NCBI GenBank assembly: GCA_017577575.1
Contig: PKRG01000019.1
Span: 1-47,369, forward strand
From: Acidimicrobiia bacterium
Lineage (GTDB): Bacteria > Actinomycetota > Acidimicrobiia > Spongiisociales > ZC4RG35
Direction: 5' to 3'
DNA: 47,369 nucleotides
A model generated the notes under the pieces. That model saw only the letters and a list, made by a program, of their open reading frames with translations. It had not been told where the DNA came from and did not search any database. The position numbers were made by a program, and so were the translations under genes. Below, piece after piece: positions 1 through 7,657 of the stretch (position 1 is the stretch's first letter; each line of letters opens with the position of its first letter).

Positions 1-124
1 CCCCCACACGATCAGCCAACACCCGCGTAATCGCCGCCGTCAACGTCGTCTTCCCATGATCAATATGACCCATCGTCCCCACATTCACATGCGGCTTCGA
101 CCGATCAAACTTCGCCTTGGCCAT
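1..124 (-). CDS. tuf: Elongation factor Tu, N-terminal part (cut by window edge)
   Basis: The first 41 codons of EF-Tu, the GTPase that carries aminoacyl-tRNA to the ribosome, read on the minus strand and run off the left edge. The N-terminus MAKAKFDRSKPHVNVGT and the P-loop GHIDHGKTT (about residues 20-28) are diagnostic. The ATG is preceded by a purine-rich Shine-Dalgarno stretch (AAGGGAGAAGAGGAA). Three tRNA genes lie just upstream on the same strand, as in tRNA-tufB type operons. Codon choice is odd: 40 of 41 third positions are G or T and GAT, CAT, ATT, AAT and TTG are used, whereas neighbouring highly expressed genes prefer C-ending codons. Identity is certain; whether this is the only tuf copy cannot be seen. 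Confidence 0.97.
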   Translation of the reverse strand, partial: MAKAKFDRSKPHVNVGTMGHIDHGKTTLTAAITRVLADRVG

Positions 125-161
125 TTCCTCTTCTCCCTTGTCTGACGGATTGACGGCCGCC

Positions 162-238
162 TGGTAGCGGCGGGCAGACTCGAACTGCCGACCTCTCGAT
201 TATGAGTCGAGCGCTCTCACCTGCTGAGCTACGCCGCC
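162..238 (-). tRNA. tRNA-Met (anticodon CAT), elongator type
   Basis: A full cloverleaf folds on the minus strand: acceptor GGCGGCG/CGCCGCT, D-stem GCTC/GAGC, anticodon stem CTCGA/TCGAG with loop CTCATAA (anticodon CAT), T-arm GGCAG-TTCGAGT-CTGCC, discriminator A and an encoded CCA. The anticodon stem lacks the GGG:CCC run of initiator tRNA, so this is elongator Met or, less likely, a lysidine-modified Ile tRNA. The first acceptor pair is a G1·U72 wobble, which is uncommon. Confidence 0.95.
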
Positions 239-300
239 TCGTTGCGCTGACATGTGTGCGCGGTCCCGGCGACCGCGACCGTCTCGAGTCGCCGGGTTTG

Positions 301-372
<72 letters not shown>

Positions 373-387
373 GTGTGTTGCAGATTA

Positions 388-416
388 GTGGCGTCCCCCA
401 CGGTGGGGGACGCCAC
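388..416 (-). repeat. Perfect 13-bp hairpin between tRNA-Tyr and tRNA-Thr
   Basis: An uninterrupted inverted repeat, GTGGCGTCCCCCA / TGGGGGACGCCAC with a 3-nt loop, lies in the 46-nt spacer between two tRNAs. There is no U-tract after it on the minus strand. It may be a processing or protective element of the polycistronic pre-tRNA, or a partial terminator; the role is inferred. Confidence 0.6.
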
Positions 417-418
417 CG

Positions 419-500
419 TGCCGGGAGAAGGATTCGAACCTCCGAAGGCTGAGCCGGCAGATTTACAGTCTGCTCCCTTTGACCGCTTGGGTATCCCGGC
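419..500 (-). tRNA. tRNA-Tyr (anticodon GTA)
   Basis: Type II tRNA with a long variable arm on the minus strand: acceptor GCCGGGA/TCCCGGC, anticodon stem GCAGA/TCTGC with loop CTGTAAA (anticodon GTA), T-arm GGAGG-TTCGAAT-CCTTC with one G·U pair, discriminator A. CCA is not encoded. It is the promoter-proximal member of the Tyr-Thr-Met-tuf cluster. Confidence 0.96.
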
Positions 501-506
501 ACACCG

Positions 507-531
507 AACCGCGCGCCCAGAGCGCGCGGTT
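507..531 (-). repeat. 10-bp hairpin in the 5' leader of the tRNA cluster
   Basis: Perfect inverted repeat AACCGCGCGC / GCGCGCGGTT with loop CCAGA. It lies just downstream of the predicted tRNA promoter start site and 6 nt before tRNA-Tyr, so it would form the extreme 5' end of the pre-tRNA transcript. It could also act as terminator of the upstream membrane-protein gene, but the promoter at 541-569 lies in between. Confidence 0.5.
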
Positions 532-540
532 GCATCCAGA

Positions 541-569
541 ATTCTAGTGACTGGTCCCGCCACCCCCAA
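541..569 (-). promoter_or_regulatory. Predicted sigma-70 promoter of the tRNA-tuf cluster
   Basis: On the minus strand TTGGGG (-35, 564-569) is followed after 17 nt by TAGAAT (-10, 541-546). The inferred start, about 534, lies 34 nt before tRNA-Tyr. Strength cannot be judged from sequence. Confidence 0.5.
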
Positions 570-575
570 AGGGCG

Positions 576-890
576 CTAGGGCGCCGGGTCGAACTCGCCG
601 TAGGTGTTCTGGAAGTCTTCGAGCCGGCGCCTGACGGTGCGGGTGACCAGCCCCGTCATGAGCCCGACGTAGACGACGGCCACGCCCAGCCAGACGGGGT
701 CGACGGCGAAGGTGACGAGAGCACCGCCGCCCGCCAGGGCCCACGACAGGGGCCGCCACCGCTCGAGTTGCATCAGCGCCCAGCCGGGGCCGCGGCAGGC
801 GGACCGCGCCGAGAACCAGCCGCCCCAGGCGGTGACCGCCGCCACGACGACGGTGATCGCCACCATCGCCGCCGGCGTGTCGAGGTTCAC
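576..890 (-). CDS. Small membrane protein, function unknown
   Basis: A 104-residue protein starting with GTG whose first bases form a GTGA overlap with the htpX stop codon, indicating translational coupling. Two or three hydrophobic segments are visible: about residues 8-27 (AMVAITVVVAAVTAW) and about 50-82, separated by a basic loop. The tail after about residue 83 is charged (RTVRRRLEDF). I do not recognise a family. Its position behind htpX suggests a role at the membrane alongside that protease, but this is only context. An alternative in-frame ATG lies 8 codons downstream of the GTG. Confidence 0.75.
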   Translation of the reverse strand: MNLDTPAAMVAITVVVAAVTAWGGWFSARSACRGPGWALMQLERWRPLSWALAGGGALVTFAVDPVWLGVAVVYVGLMTGLVTRTVRRRLEDFQNTYGEFDPAP

Positions 891-1738
891 CGGATCCCCG
901 ACGCCATGGCGTGCAGACGCCGGATCCGCTCCTCGATCGGCGGGTGGGTGGAAAAGAGCGTGGCGAAGCTCTGGCCCCGCACCGCCTTCAGCGGGTTGTC
1001 GATGAACAGCTGGCTGACGGCGGGGTTGACCTCCATGGGGCGCCGGGCGGTGCCGGCTCCGATCTTCGCCAGCGCCGAGGCGAGCGCCATGGGGCGCCCG
1101 GTGAGCTCGGCGCCGTCGGCGTCGGCCTCGAACTCGCGGGTACGCGAGATGGCGAGGCGGATCAGCATGGCGGCGATCGGGGCGAGGATGATCGAGACCA
1201 GCCCGATGATCGCCCCGATGGGGTTGTTGCGGTCGCGGTCGCCGCCACCGAACCACAACGCCATGCGGGCGAAGATCGACAGAGCCGCGGCCAGCATCGC
1301 CGCCACCGAGCTGATGAGGATGTCGCGGTTGCGGACGTGGGCCAGTTCGTGGCCCAGCACCCCCTCCAGCTCTTCGTCGTCGAGGATCTGGAGGATGCCC
1401 GTGGTCACCGCCACCGCCGCGTTCTGGGGGTTGCGCCCCGTGGCGAAGGCGTTGGGCTGAGGGGAGTCGATGAGGTAGATGCGGGGCATCGGCATGCCGG
1501 CCCGGCTCGTGAGGTTGCGGACGATCGAATAGACGTTGGGGAGCTGATGCTCTGCCACCGGCCGGGCGCGGGTGGCGGCGAGGGCGATCTTGTCGGACCA
1601 GAAGTAGGCGGCGAAGTTCATGAAGCCCACCAGCACCAGCCCCACCCAGAATCCGTCCATGCCTCCCCAGGCGTAGGCGACCCCCCACACCAGGGCGGAC
1701 AGAAAGGCGAGAAGGGCAGCGGTCTTCAGGTTGTTCAT
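887..1738 (-). CDS. htpX: Membrane zinc metalloprotease HtpX
   Basis: HtpX is an M48-family inner-membrane protease that degrades misfolded membrane proteins. The 283-residue length is typical. Two N-terminal transmembrane segments (about 6-24 and 28-47) precede the zinc site GHELAH (H130, E131, H134), with the third ligand in REFEADADG (E204). Two more hydrophobic segments (about 141-160 and 175-195) follow the active site, as in the family. The start ATG is preceded at 9 nt by a TAGGAT -10-like box and no clear Shine-Dalgarno, suggesting leaderless transcription. It forms an operon with the overlapping 104-residue membrane protein. Confidence 0.95.
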   Translation of the reverse strand: MNNLKTAALLAFLSALVWGVAYAWGGMDGFWVGLVLVGFMNFAAYFWSDKIALAATRARPVAEHQLPNVYSIVRNLTSRAGMPMPRIYLIDSPQPNAFATGRNPQNAAVAVTTGILQILDDEELEGVLGHELAHVRNRDILISSVAAMLAAALSIFARMALWFGGGDRDRNNPIGAIIGLVSIILAPIAAMLIRLAISRTREFEADADGAELTGRPMALASALAKIGAGTARRPMEVNPAVSQLFIDNPLKAVRGQSFATLFSTHPPIEERIRRLHAMASGIR

Positions 1739-1793
1739 CCCGCTCGAATCCTACCGGGAGGGCGGGAATACGGTCAGACGGCGGCCAGGAGGA

Positions 1794-2252
1794 TCATCGT
1801 CGCCGGGATTCGGGAAGGGCGACGGACGACCCCGGTTTCGGCTCGAGCGACGGCCGCTCGCACAGGAAGGGGATTCCGTCGTCACCGGCGTGGTATTCGT
1901 AGCGGGTCCCGTCGTGGGAGAGGACCACCCGATAGCCGTCGACGAGGGCCTGGGTGTACATCTTGCCCGGCTCGGGGCAGCCCAGGCTGCCGTCGCTCCA
2001 CGTCACTCTCCCGGCCGAGGCCACCTCGATCGCCGCCGGGTCGACGTCGAGGCGTGCGGCGAGATCGGCACGGGCGGCGTGGATCACCGCTTCGAGGTCG
2101 CTGGGCATGGTCGAGGTCTCGGTCGGCGCACCGGTGGATGGTACGCCGGTGGCGGCCGGCTCGCCGCCTCCGCACGCCGCGATCAGGACCACGAGGGCGA
2201 TCAGGACCCTCACACCACTGGGACGCCCCGAGCCGTCGCCGGGTTCCTTCAT
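1794..2252 (-). CDS. Putative secreted lipoprotein, function unknown
   Basis: A 152-residue protein with an N-terminal hydrophobic segment ending in a lipobox (VLIAAC, Cys27), then a Gly/Thr/Ser-rich linker (to about residue 45) and a compact domain with the motif SDGSLGCPEPGKMYTQ around residues 90-107. This domain type, which I cannot name with confidence, recurs in small actinobacterial lipoproteins. It should be diacylglycerated by Lgt (7694-8536) and anchored outside the membrane. The start ATG overlaps the stop of the upstream methyltransferase gene (ATGA), so the two are co-translated, although their products would act on opposite sides of the membrane. Confidence 0.8.
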   Translation of the reverse strand: MKEPGDGSGRPSGVRVLIALVVLIAACGGGEPAATGVPSTGAPTETSTMPSDLEAVIHAARADLAARLDVDPAAIEVASAGRVTWSDGSLGCPEPGKMYTQALVDGYRVVLSHDGTRYEYHAGDDGIPFLCERPSLEPKPGSSVALPESRRR

Positions 2253-3292
2253 CGCTTGGCGATCAGGACCCGGAAGTCGCCCAGGCCGCGGGGATGCATG
2301 AGCGTCTCGGCTTCGGTGCGGACGGTGCGCACCCGGAGACGCTCCATCTCCTCTCCCCGGCGGGCGAGCTCCAGTTCCTGGCGCCGCAGGTCGGATATCA
2401 CGTCGCGGAGGCCGTAGGCGGCGAGGAAGTCGTCCTGGCGCTGGAGTGTGACCTCGGCGCCGGCCCTGCGGGCCACGTCCTCCAGGGCGGTGAAGTTGAC
2501 GTCGGCGGTGATGTCGGTGGCTCCGGGCTCGTCGAGGGGATGAGGCCCCAGGTGGTGGGCGCGGTAGGTGCGGAGGGTGCCGTCCCGGCGGCGTGGCACG
2601 AGGTTCTCGGCGGTGTCGCCGTAGTCGATGAGCACCACGGACCCGGCCTCGAGCCGCGAGAGGACGTCTTCCAGCCACTGGCACGCCTGGATCTGGACCT
2701 CCACCCAACCCCCGTCCTCGACGGGCCCGGCGTAGCGCTGGACCCAGTCGAGGACCTCGGGGCGGGGTGGGGCGTCGACGAACACCAGGCGGTCGTCCTC
2801 GGCGCCGACCCACCGCTCGCGCCAGGCGCCGTCGACGCGCTGGGCGATGGCCATCGGCAGGTTGTCCATCAGCTCGTTGGCGAGCACCACCCCCCGCCAC
2901 CGCTCGCCCACCTCGGCGACAGTGGCGACGACCCGCCCTTCCCCGACGATCTCTGCCAGCGCCGCCCGGGCCGGCGGGGCGACCTCCACCGCCCACGCTT
3001 CCACCGGGTGGGCGGCGAGGAGGGGCCGCAGGAGGCTCCCCGAGCCGCCGGCGACTTCGACGAGGCGGAACGGCGCCCCGATCCTCTGTTCCTCCTCGGC
3101 GACGTAGCGGGCCAGGGTCTCGCCGAAGAGGCTCGAGACCTCCGGGCTGGTGAGGAAGTCACCGGCCTTCTGGGACCGCAGCACGTCACCGGCGAAGAAC
3201 CCGCCTTCGGGGTCGTAGAGGGCGAGCTCCATGAACCGCTCGAACGGCAACGGGCCTTCTTCCCGGATGGTCTGGAGGATGCGGTCCTTCAT
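2249..3292 (-). CDS. MidA/NDUFAF7-family SAM-dependent methyltransferase
   Basis: A 347-residue protein of the COG1565/DUF185 family. The mitochondrial homologue NDUFAF7 methylates an arginine of a complex I subunit; the bacterial substrate is unknown. Visible features are the N-terminal MELALYDPEGGFF block (21-33), GDFLTSPE (44-51), the SAM-binding glycine motif EVAGGSGS (79-86), and VLIDYGDTAENL in the second half. The chosen ATG lies in a CACC-rich stretch without Shine-Dalgarno. The gene is divergent from glgA (56 bp apart) and overlaps the lipoprotein gene by 4 nt. Confidence 0.9.
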   Translation of the reverse strand: MKDRILQTIREEGPLPFERFMELALYDPEGGFFAGDVLRSQKAGDFLTSPEVSSLFGETLARYVAEEEQRIGAPFRLVEVAGGSGSLLRPLLAAHPVEAWAVEVAPPARAALAEIVGEGRVVATVAEVGERWRGVVLANELMDNLPMAIAQRVDGAWRERWVGAEDDRLVFVDAPPRPEVLDWVQRYAGPVEDGGWVEVQIQACQWLEDVLSRLEAGSVVLIDYGDTAENLVPRRRDGTLRTYRAHHLGPHPLDEPGATDITADVNFTALEDVARRAGAEVTLQRQDDFLAAYGLRDVISDLRRQELELARRGEEMERLRVRTVRTEAETLMHPRGLGDFRVLIAKR

Positions 3293-3348
3293 GGTGGTGG
3301 TGACGAGGGCTGAGGCTGCGGGGGCGCCCGCGCACCATAATCGGGGCC

Positions 3349-4824
3349 GTGCGGGTGTTGTTCGTCGCCTCGGAGGTAGCGCCCTTCGCCAAGACCGGCG
3401 GGCTGGCCGATGTCGCCTCCGCCCTCCCCCAGGCGTTGGCGGCACGGGGCCACGACGTGCGGGTGGTGATGCCCAACTACGACGTCGTCTCCGGCAACGG
3501 CTTCCGACCGGCCGAGGCGGAGCCGGGGATCCTGGGCTTCGATCTCGGCCCCCGGCGGGTGGCGGCGGGAGTCAAAGAGCTTCCGCTGGGCGACGTGGCC
3601 GTGACCCTCATCGACGTGCCCAGCCTGTACCGGGTGGGCGCCATCTACACGGAAGGGCCCGAGGAGGCGTTTCGCTTCGCGGTCCTCAGCCGGGCGGCCC
3701 TGGAGCTGTGCCGGAGATGGCGGTGGGCGCCCGACGTGGTGCACTGCAACGACTGGCAGACCGCGCTGGTCCCCTTCTATCTGGAGGCGATGTTCCGGAG
3801 TGACCCGGTGCTGGGGTCGGCGGCGACCGTCTTCACCATCCACAACCTCGCCTACCAGGGCGTCTACCCCGCCGACGTGATCCCGTCTCTCGGCATCGGC
3901 GGCTTCCGCGACATGCTCGACCAGGACAGCCTCCGCTCCGGCTACGTGGGCATCCTGGCGCTCGGCCTCCGCTATGCCGACCTCCTCACCACCGTCAGCC
4001 CCACCTATGCGCGAGAGATCCTCACTCCCGAGCTCGGCTTCGGGCTGGACGGGCTGCTCCGCACCCGTGCCGACGATCTCGTGGGGATACTCAACGGCAT
4101 CGACACCGCGGTGTGGAACCCGGCCACCGACCGCCTCATACCGCACCTCTACTCGGCGAAGAGCCTGTGGCGGAAGGAATGGAACAAGAAGGCGCTGGCA
4201 GAGCGTGTGGGGCTGGAGTGGGGGGAACGGGTCCCGGTGTTCGGCATCGTCAGCCGTTTGGTCGAACAGAAGGGCATCGGCCTGCTCCCCGGGCCGATCT
4301 CGGGGCTGCTGGAGCGGGCCGATGCCCGCTTCGTCGCCTTGGGGAGTGGCGAGCAGCGCTTCGAGGAGGCTCTGGCGGACCTGGGCGAGCGCTTCCCGGG
4401 ACGGGCCGCCTTCGTCTCCGGATACGACGAGCCTCTCGCCCACCTGATCGAAGCCGGCGCCGACGTGTTCTTGATGCCCTCCCAGTTCGAGCCCTGCGGG
4501 TTGAACCAGATGTACAGCCTCGCCTACGGCACGCCGCCGGTGGTGCGCAAGACCGGCGGGCTCGCCGACACGGTCCGCCACTGGGACCCGACGAACCGGA
4601 CGGGGACCGGCTTCGTGTTCGAGCACTTCGACGAGGGCGGCGTGTGGTGGGCCCTCAACGAGGCGCTGGGGGCCTACGCCGACCGCAAGGGCTGGAAACA
4701 GCTCCAGCTCAACGGGATGGCCGAGGACAACTCGTGGGAGAAGGCGGCCGGCGAGTACGAAGGGGCGTATCAGCGGGCCGTCGACACCGCCCGGGCCAAG
4801 CGAGTGGCGAGGCCCTCGACGTAG
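3349..4824 (+). CDS. glgA: Glycogen synthase (GT5 family)
   Basis: Transfers glucose from ADP-glucose to growing alpha-1,4-glucan. The N-terminal ADP-glucose-binding motif KTGGLADV (15-22) and the C-terminal catalytic motif EPCGLNQ (381-387) followed by KTGGLADTV are intact. At 491 residues it matches GT5 GlgA, not the GT4 maltose-1-phosphate synthase common in mycobacteria. The GTG start is chosen because CATAAT (3336-3341) lies exactly 7 nt upstream with no ribosome-binding site, a leaderless arrangement. The 3' end overlaps the convergent WYL regulator gene by 55 nt. No glgB or glgC is nearby. Confidence 0.96.
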   Translation: MRVLFVASEVAPFAKTGGLADVASALPQALAARGHDVRVVMPNYDVVSGNGFRPAEAEPGILGFDLGPRRVAAGVKELPLGDVAVTLIDVPSLYRVGAIYTEGPEEAFRFAVLSRAALELCRRWRWAPDVVHCNDWQTALVPFYLEAMFRSDPVLGSAATVFTIHNLAYQGVYPADVIPSLGIGGFRDMLDQDSLRSGYVGILALGLRYADLLTTVSPTYAREILTPELGFGLDGLLRTRADDLVGILNGIDTAVWNPATDRLIPHLYSAKSLWRKEWNKKALAERVGLEWGERVPVFGIVSRLVEQKGIGLLPGPISGLLERADARFVALGSGEQRFEEALADLGERFPGRAAFVSGYDEPLAHLIEAGADVFLMPSQFEPCGLNQMYSLAYGTPPVVRKTGGLADTVRHWDPTNRTGTGFVFEHFDEGGVWWALNEALGAYADRKGWKQLQLNGMAEDNSWEKAAGEYEGAYQRAVDTARAKRVARPST

Positions 4825-5729
4825 CCCACGAGCTCGGGCGGCTCCAGGATCTCGAAGTCCACGTCGAACCAGATCAGGTGGAAGGCGAGCCATTCGAGCG
4901 AGTCGCCGCGGGTGCGGAACAGGCAGCTGTGGCCGTCCCGCGGCTCCACCTCCCCCTCGCGGGGGCGCACCTTGGGCGCGATCTCTTCGTAAGGGGCGTG
5001 GAGCACCGCCGTCACGTGGTAGCGCATGGGGATCGCCCCCATCGACTCCAAGACGTACTCCACCGGGTCGCCTCCGGGGATCTGGCGGGGATTGAATCGG
5101 AGCCGGGTCGGACGCGGGTCCCGGATCCGGTCGAGGCGGAAGGTGCGCCAGTCGTCGCGGTCCCGGTCGTAGGCGACCAGGTACCAGCGACGATGGAGGG
5201 TGACCAGACGATGCGGTTCGACGTGGCGCTCGGCGGTGTCGCCGGTGCGGGTCTGGTACTCGAAGCGAATTCGCTCGCAGTCCCGGCAGGCCTGGGCTAG
5301 CGTCGCCAGGACGTCGACATCCACCGTCGCCCAGGAGCGGATCATGGGGGCGACCGCGGTCTGGAGCGTGTTCACCTGCCGCCGAACCCGAGGAGGCAAC
5401 ACCTGTTCCAGCTTGGCGAGGGCCCGCACCGATGTCTCCTCGATCCCGGTGATCGACCCGCCGGCGGCGGTCCTCAGCCCCACGGCGATGGCGATCGCCT
5501 CCTCCTCGTCGAGTAGGAGGGGTGGGATGTCGGCCACGGGCTCCAACTGATATCCGCCCGCCGGCCCCGGCGTGGCACGCACCGGGTACCCCAGATCGCG
5601 GAGACGCTCGATGTCGCGCCGCAGGGTCCGCTCGGACACCTCGAGACGATCCATCAGCTCCTGACCCGACCACGTCCGCCGGGTCTGGAGCAGCGACAGG
5701 AGTTGGAGGAGTCGGGCGGTGGTGGCCAT
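4770..5729 (-). CDS. YafY-type transcriptional regulator with WYL domain
   Basis: A 319-residue DNA-binding protein: N-terminal winged helix-turn-helix (about 5-60, with SERTLRRDIERL), a middle linker, and a WYL domain containing RWYLVAYD (181-188) and a WCX-like C-terminal extension. WYL domains usually sense small ligands or nucleic acid ends. The gene is divergent from the DrrAB-like exporter genes, and a GTCAG-AAA-CTGAC palindrome lies in the gap, so control of that exporter is the natural inference. The start MATTARLLQ is supported by homology; a TAGGAT box lies 10 nt upstream. The 3' end overlaps the glgA coding region. Confidence 0.92.
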   Translation of the reverse strand: MATTARLLQLLSLLQTRRTWSGQELMDRLEVSERTLRRDIERLRDLGYPVRATPGPAGGYQLEPVADIPPLLLDEEEAIAIAVGLRTAAGGSITGIEETSVRALAKLEQVLPPRVRRQVNTLQTAVAPMIRSWATVDVDVLATLAQACRDCERIRFEYQTRTGDTAERHVEPHRLVTLHRRWYLVAYDRDRDDWRTFRLDRIRDPRPTRLRFNPRQIPGGDPVEYVLESMGAIPMRYHVTAVLHAPYEEIAPKVRPREGEVEPRDGHSCLFRTRGDSLEWLAFHLIWFDVDFEILEPPELVGYVEGLATRLARAVSTAR

Positions 5730-5754
5730 GGGCGACAGGATCCTATCGGTTGCG

Positions 5755-5767
5755 GTCAGAAACTGAC
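5755..5767. promoter_or_regulatory. Candidate operator in the regulator/exporter gap
   Basis: Perfect inverted repeat GTCAG-AAA-CTGAC. It overlaps the region between the candidate -35 (TGTCAG, minus strand) and -10 (TAGGAT, 5740-5745) of the WYL regulator gene. A looser second dyad (GACCG...CGGTC with nested ATCG/CGAT) occupies 5789-5818, closer to the exporter gene. Binding by the adjacent WYL regulator is inferred from position only. Confidence 0.4.
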
Positions 5768-5849
5768 ACCAATAGCGCATAGCTTGCCGACCGGTGAGAT
5801 CGAGGCGGCCGATCGGTCTGCACCACATGACGAGAGAACGGAGGAAGAG

Positions 5850-6842
5850 ATGAGACCAGTCATACGGGCCGAAGGGCTCGTCAAGCGCTACAAGGAGGTG
5901 ACCGCCCTCGACGGCCTCGATCTCGAAGTCGCCGAAGGCCAGGTGCTGGGCCTGCTCGGCCCGAACGGTGCCGGCAAGACGACCGCGGTGCGGATCCTCA
6001 CGACCCTGCTCGTCCCCGACGGCGGTCGAGCCGAAGTGGCGGGGATCGACGTCGTCGCAGACCCCAACGGGGTGCGGTCACGGATCGGGCTGTCCGGCCA
6101 GTACGCCGCCGTCGACGAGCACCTCACCGGGTTCGAGAACCTGGAGATGGTCGGCCGTCTCTACCGGCTCGGGCGGAAGGCCTCCCGGGAGCGGGCGCGG
6201 GAGCTGCTCGAGCGCTTCGACCTGTCCGAGGCCGGCGACCGGCCGGTGAAGACCTACTCGGGCGGCATGCGCCGCCGTCTCGACCTGGCCGCGGCGCTCG
6301 TCGCCAGGCCCGCCGTGCTCTTCCTGGACGAGCCCACCACCGGGCTCGACCCGCGGAGCCGGGCGAGCATGTGGGAGATCATCCGGGAGCTGGTCGAAGG
6401 CGGCACGACGCTGTTGCTGACCACCCAGTACCTGGAGGAGGCCGACCGCCTCGCCGACGACATCGTGGTCATCGACCACGGGCGGGCGATCGCCCGGGGC
6501 ACCGCCGACCAGCTGAAGTCCCAGATCGGAGGCGAGCGGGTGGAGCTCGTCGTCGAGTCGGTCGAGCACCTGGCGGCGGTCAAAGAGACCCTCGTCCGGG
6601 TGGCGGTCGGCGACGTCGTGATCGACGAGCAGTCCCGTCGGGTGACCGCCCCGGTCGCCGGAGGCAGCGGCGCTCTGATCGACGTCCTCCGCAGCCTGGA
6701 CGGGGCGGTGACGATCCTCGACGTGGGCCTGCGCCGCCCGACCCTCGACGACGTGTTCCTCGCCCTCACCGGCCACGCCACCGCCGCCGAGCGCAACGGC
6801 GCCCCGGTCGATGGCGCCACCGAAAAGGAGACCATCCGATGA
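5850..6842 (+). CDS. DrrA-like ABC transporter ATP-binding protein
   Basis: A 330-residue ATPase of the daunorubicin-resistance (DrrA) subfamily that powers ABC-2 type drug or lipid exporters. Walker A GPNGAGKTT (37-45), signature YSGGM (136-140), Walker B LFLDEP (157-162) and the switch His region (TTQYLEEADRL) are intact. The characteristic DrrA C-terminal domain ends with RRPTLDDVFLALTGH. A GAGGAAGAG ribosome-binding site precedes the ATG. An 8-codon reading frame (ATG at 5827) ends with a TGA overlapping this start. The permease gene overlaps by 4 nt downstream. The substrate is unknown. Confidence 0.95.
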   Translation: MRPVIRAEGLVKRYKEVTALDGLDLEVAEGQVLGLLGPNGAGKTTAVRILTTLLVPDGGRAEVAGIDVVADPNGVRSRIGLSGQYAAVDEHLTGFENLEMVGRLYRLGRKASRERARELLERFDLSEAGDRPVKTYSGGMRRRLDLAAALVARPAVLFLDEPTTGLDPRSRASMWEIIRELVEGGTTLLLTTQYLEEADRLADDIVVIDHGRAIARGTADQLKSQIGGERVELVVESVEHLAAVKETLVRVAVGDVVIDEQSRRVTAPVAGGSGALIDVLRSLDGAVTILDVGLRRPTLDDVFLALTGHATAAERNGAPVDGATEKETIR

Positions 6843-7645
6843 CTACGTTGACATGGGCGCTGGCCGACGGCTTCGTCGTCGCCAAGCGCAACCTCATCAA
6901 GGTGAAGCGGGTCCCCGAGATGATCGTGTGGGTCCTGCTGTCCCCCATCATGTTCGTGCTGCTGTTCGCCTACGTGTTCGGCGGCTCGATCGACGTCCCC
7001 GGAGGGGTGAACTACCGGGAGTTCCTCATCGCCGGCATCTTCGCCCAGACGGTGGTCTTCGGCGCCAGCTACACGGGCGCGGCATTGGCCGAGGACATGC
7101 AGAAGGGCATCATCGACCGCTTCCGCTCCCTGCCCATGTCACGGGCAGCGGTGCTGTTGGGGCGGACGGCGAGCGACGTGCTCTACAACGTCCTGTCCAT
7201 CACGATCATGTCCCTCACGGGCCTGCTCGTCGGCTGGACCATCCGCACCTCGGTGTGGGAGGCGATCGCCGGGTTCGCCCTGCTGCTCCTGTTCTCGTAC
7301 GCCTTCTCGTGGGTGATGGCGACGGTGGGCCTCTTGGTCCCCAACGTGGAGGTGATCAACAACGCCTCCTTCATGGTGATCATGCCGCTCACGTTCATCT
7401 CCAACGCCTTCGTGCCGGCCGAGAACCTGCCCACCCCGCTGCGGATCTTCGCCGAATGGAACCCGGTGTCGGCGGTCACCCAGGCGGCGCGGGAGCTGTT
7501 CGGGAACACGAACCCGCTGGCGGCGGCGTCGGAGGCCTGGTCGATGCAGAACGCCGCCCTCTACACGCTGATCTGGGTGGTCGTGATACTGGCGATCTTC
7601 GTGCCCCTGTCGGTGAGGCTCTACAAGCGGTCGGTCACCAAGTAG
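6839..7645 (+). CDS. DrrB-like ABC-2 type permease
   Basis: The 268-residue membrane partner of the upstream ATPase. Six hydrophobic segments are visible, starting with VWVLLSPIMFVLLFAYVFGG (about 31-50) and ending with LIWVVVILAIFVPLSV. The ABC-2 family core includes the cytoplasmic coupling stretch QKGIIDRFRSLPMSR after TM2 and the conserved NxFVPAxxLP region (SNAFVPAENLP). The ATG overlaps the ATPase stop (ATGA). Together they form a half-exporter pair, probably a heterotetramer, controlled by the divergent WYL regulator. Confidence 0.95.
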   Translation: MTTLTWALADGFVVAKRNLIKVKRVPEMIVWVLLSPIMFVLLFAYVFGGSIDVPGGVNYREFLIAGIFAQTVVFGASYTGAALAEDMQKGIIDRFRSLPMSRAAVLLGRTASDVLYNVLSITIMSLTGLLVGWTIRTSVWEAIAGFALLLLFSYAFSWVMATVGLLVPNVEVINNASFMVIMPLTFISNAFVPAENLPTPLRIFAEWNPVSAVTQAARELFGNTNPLAAASEAWSMQNAALYTLIWVVVILAIFVPLSVRLYKRSVTK

Positions 7646-7657
7646 ACGAACAGAGGC

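Noticed and set aside
911..3313. An 800-codon plus-strand reading frame
   Set aside because: It runs antisense through htpX, the lipoprotein and the methyltransferase genes and has Gly/Arg/His-rich random composition.
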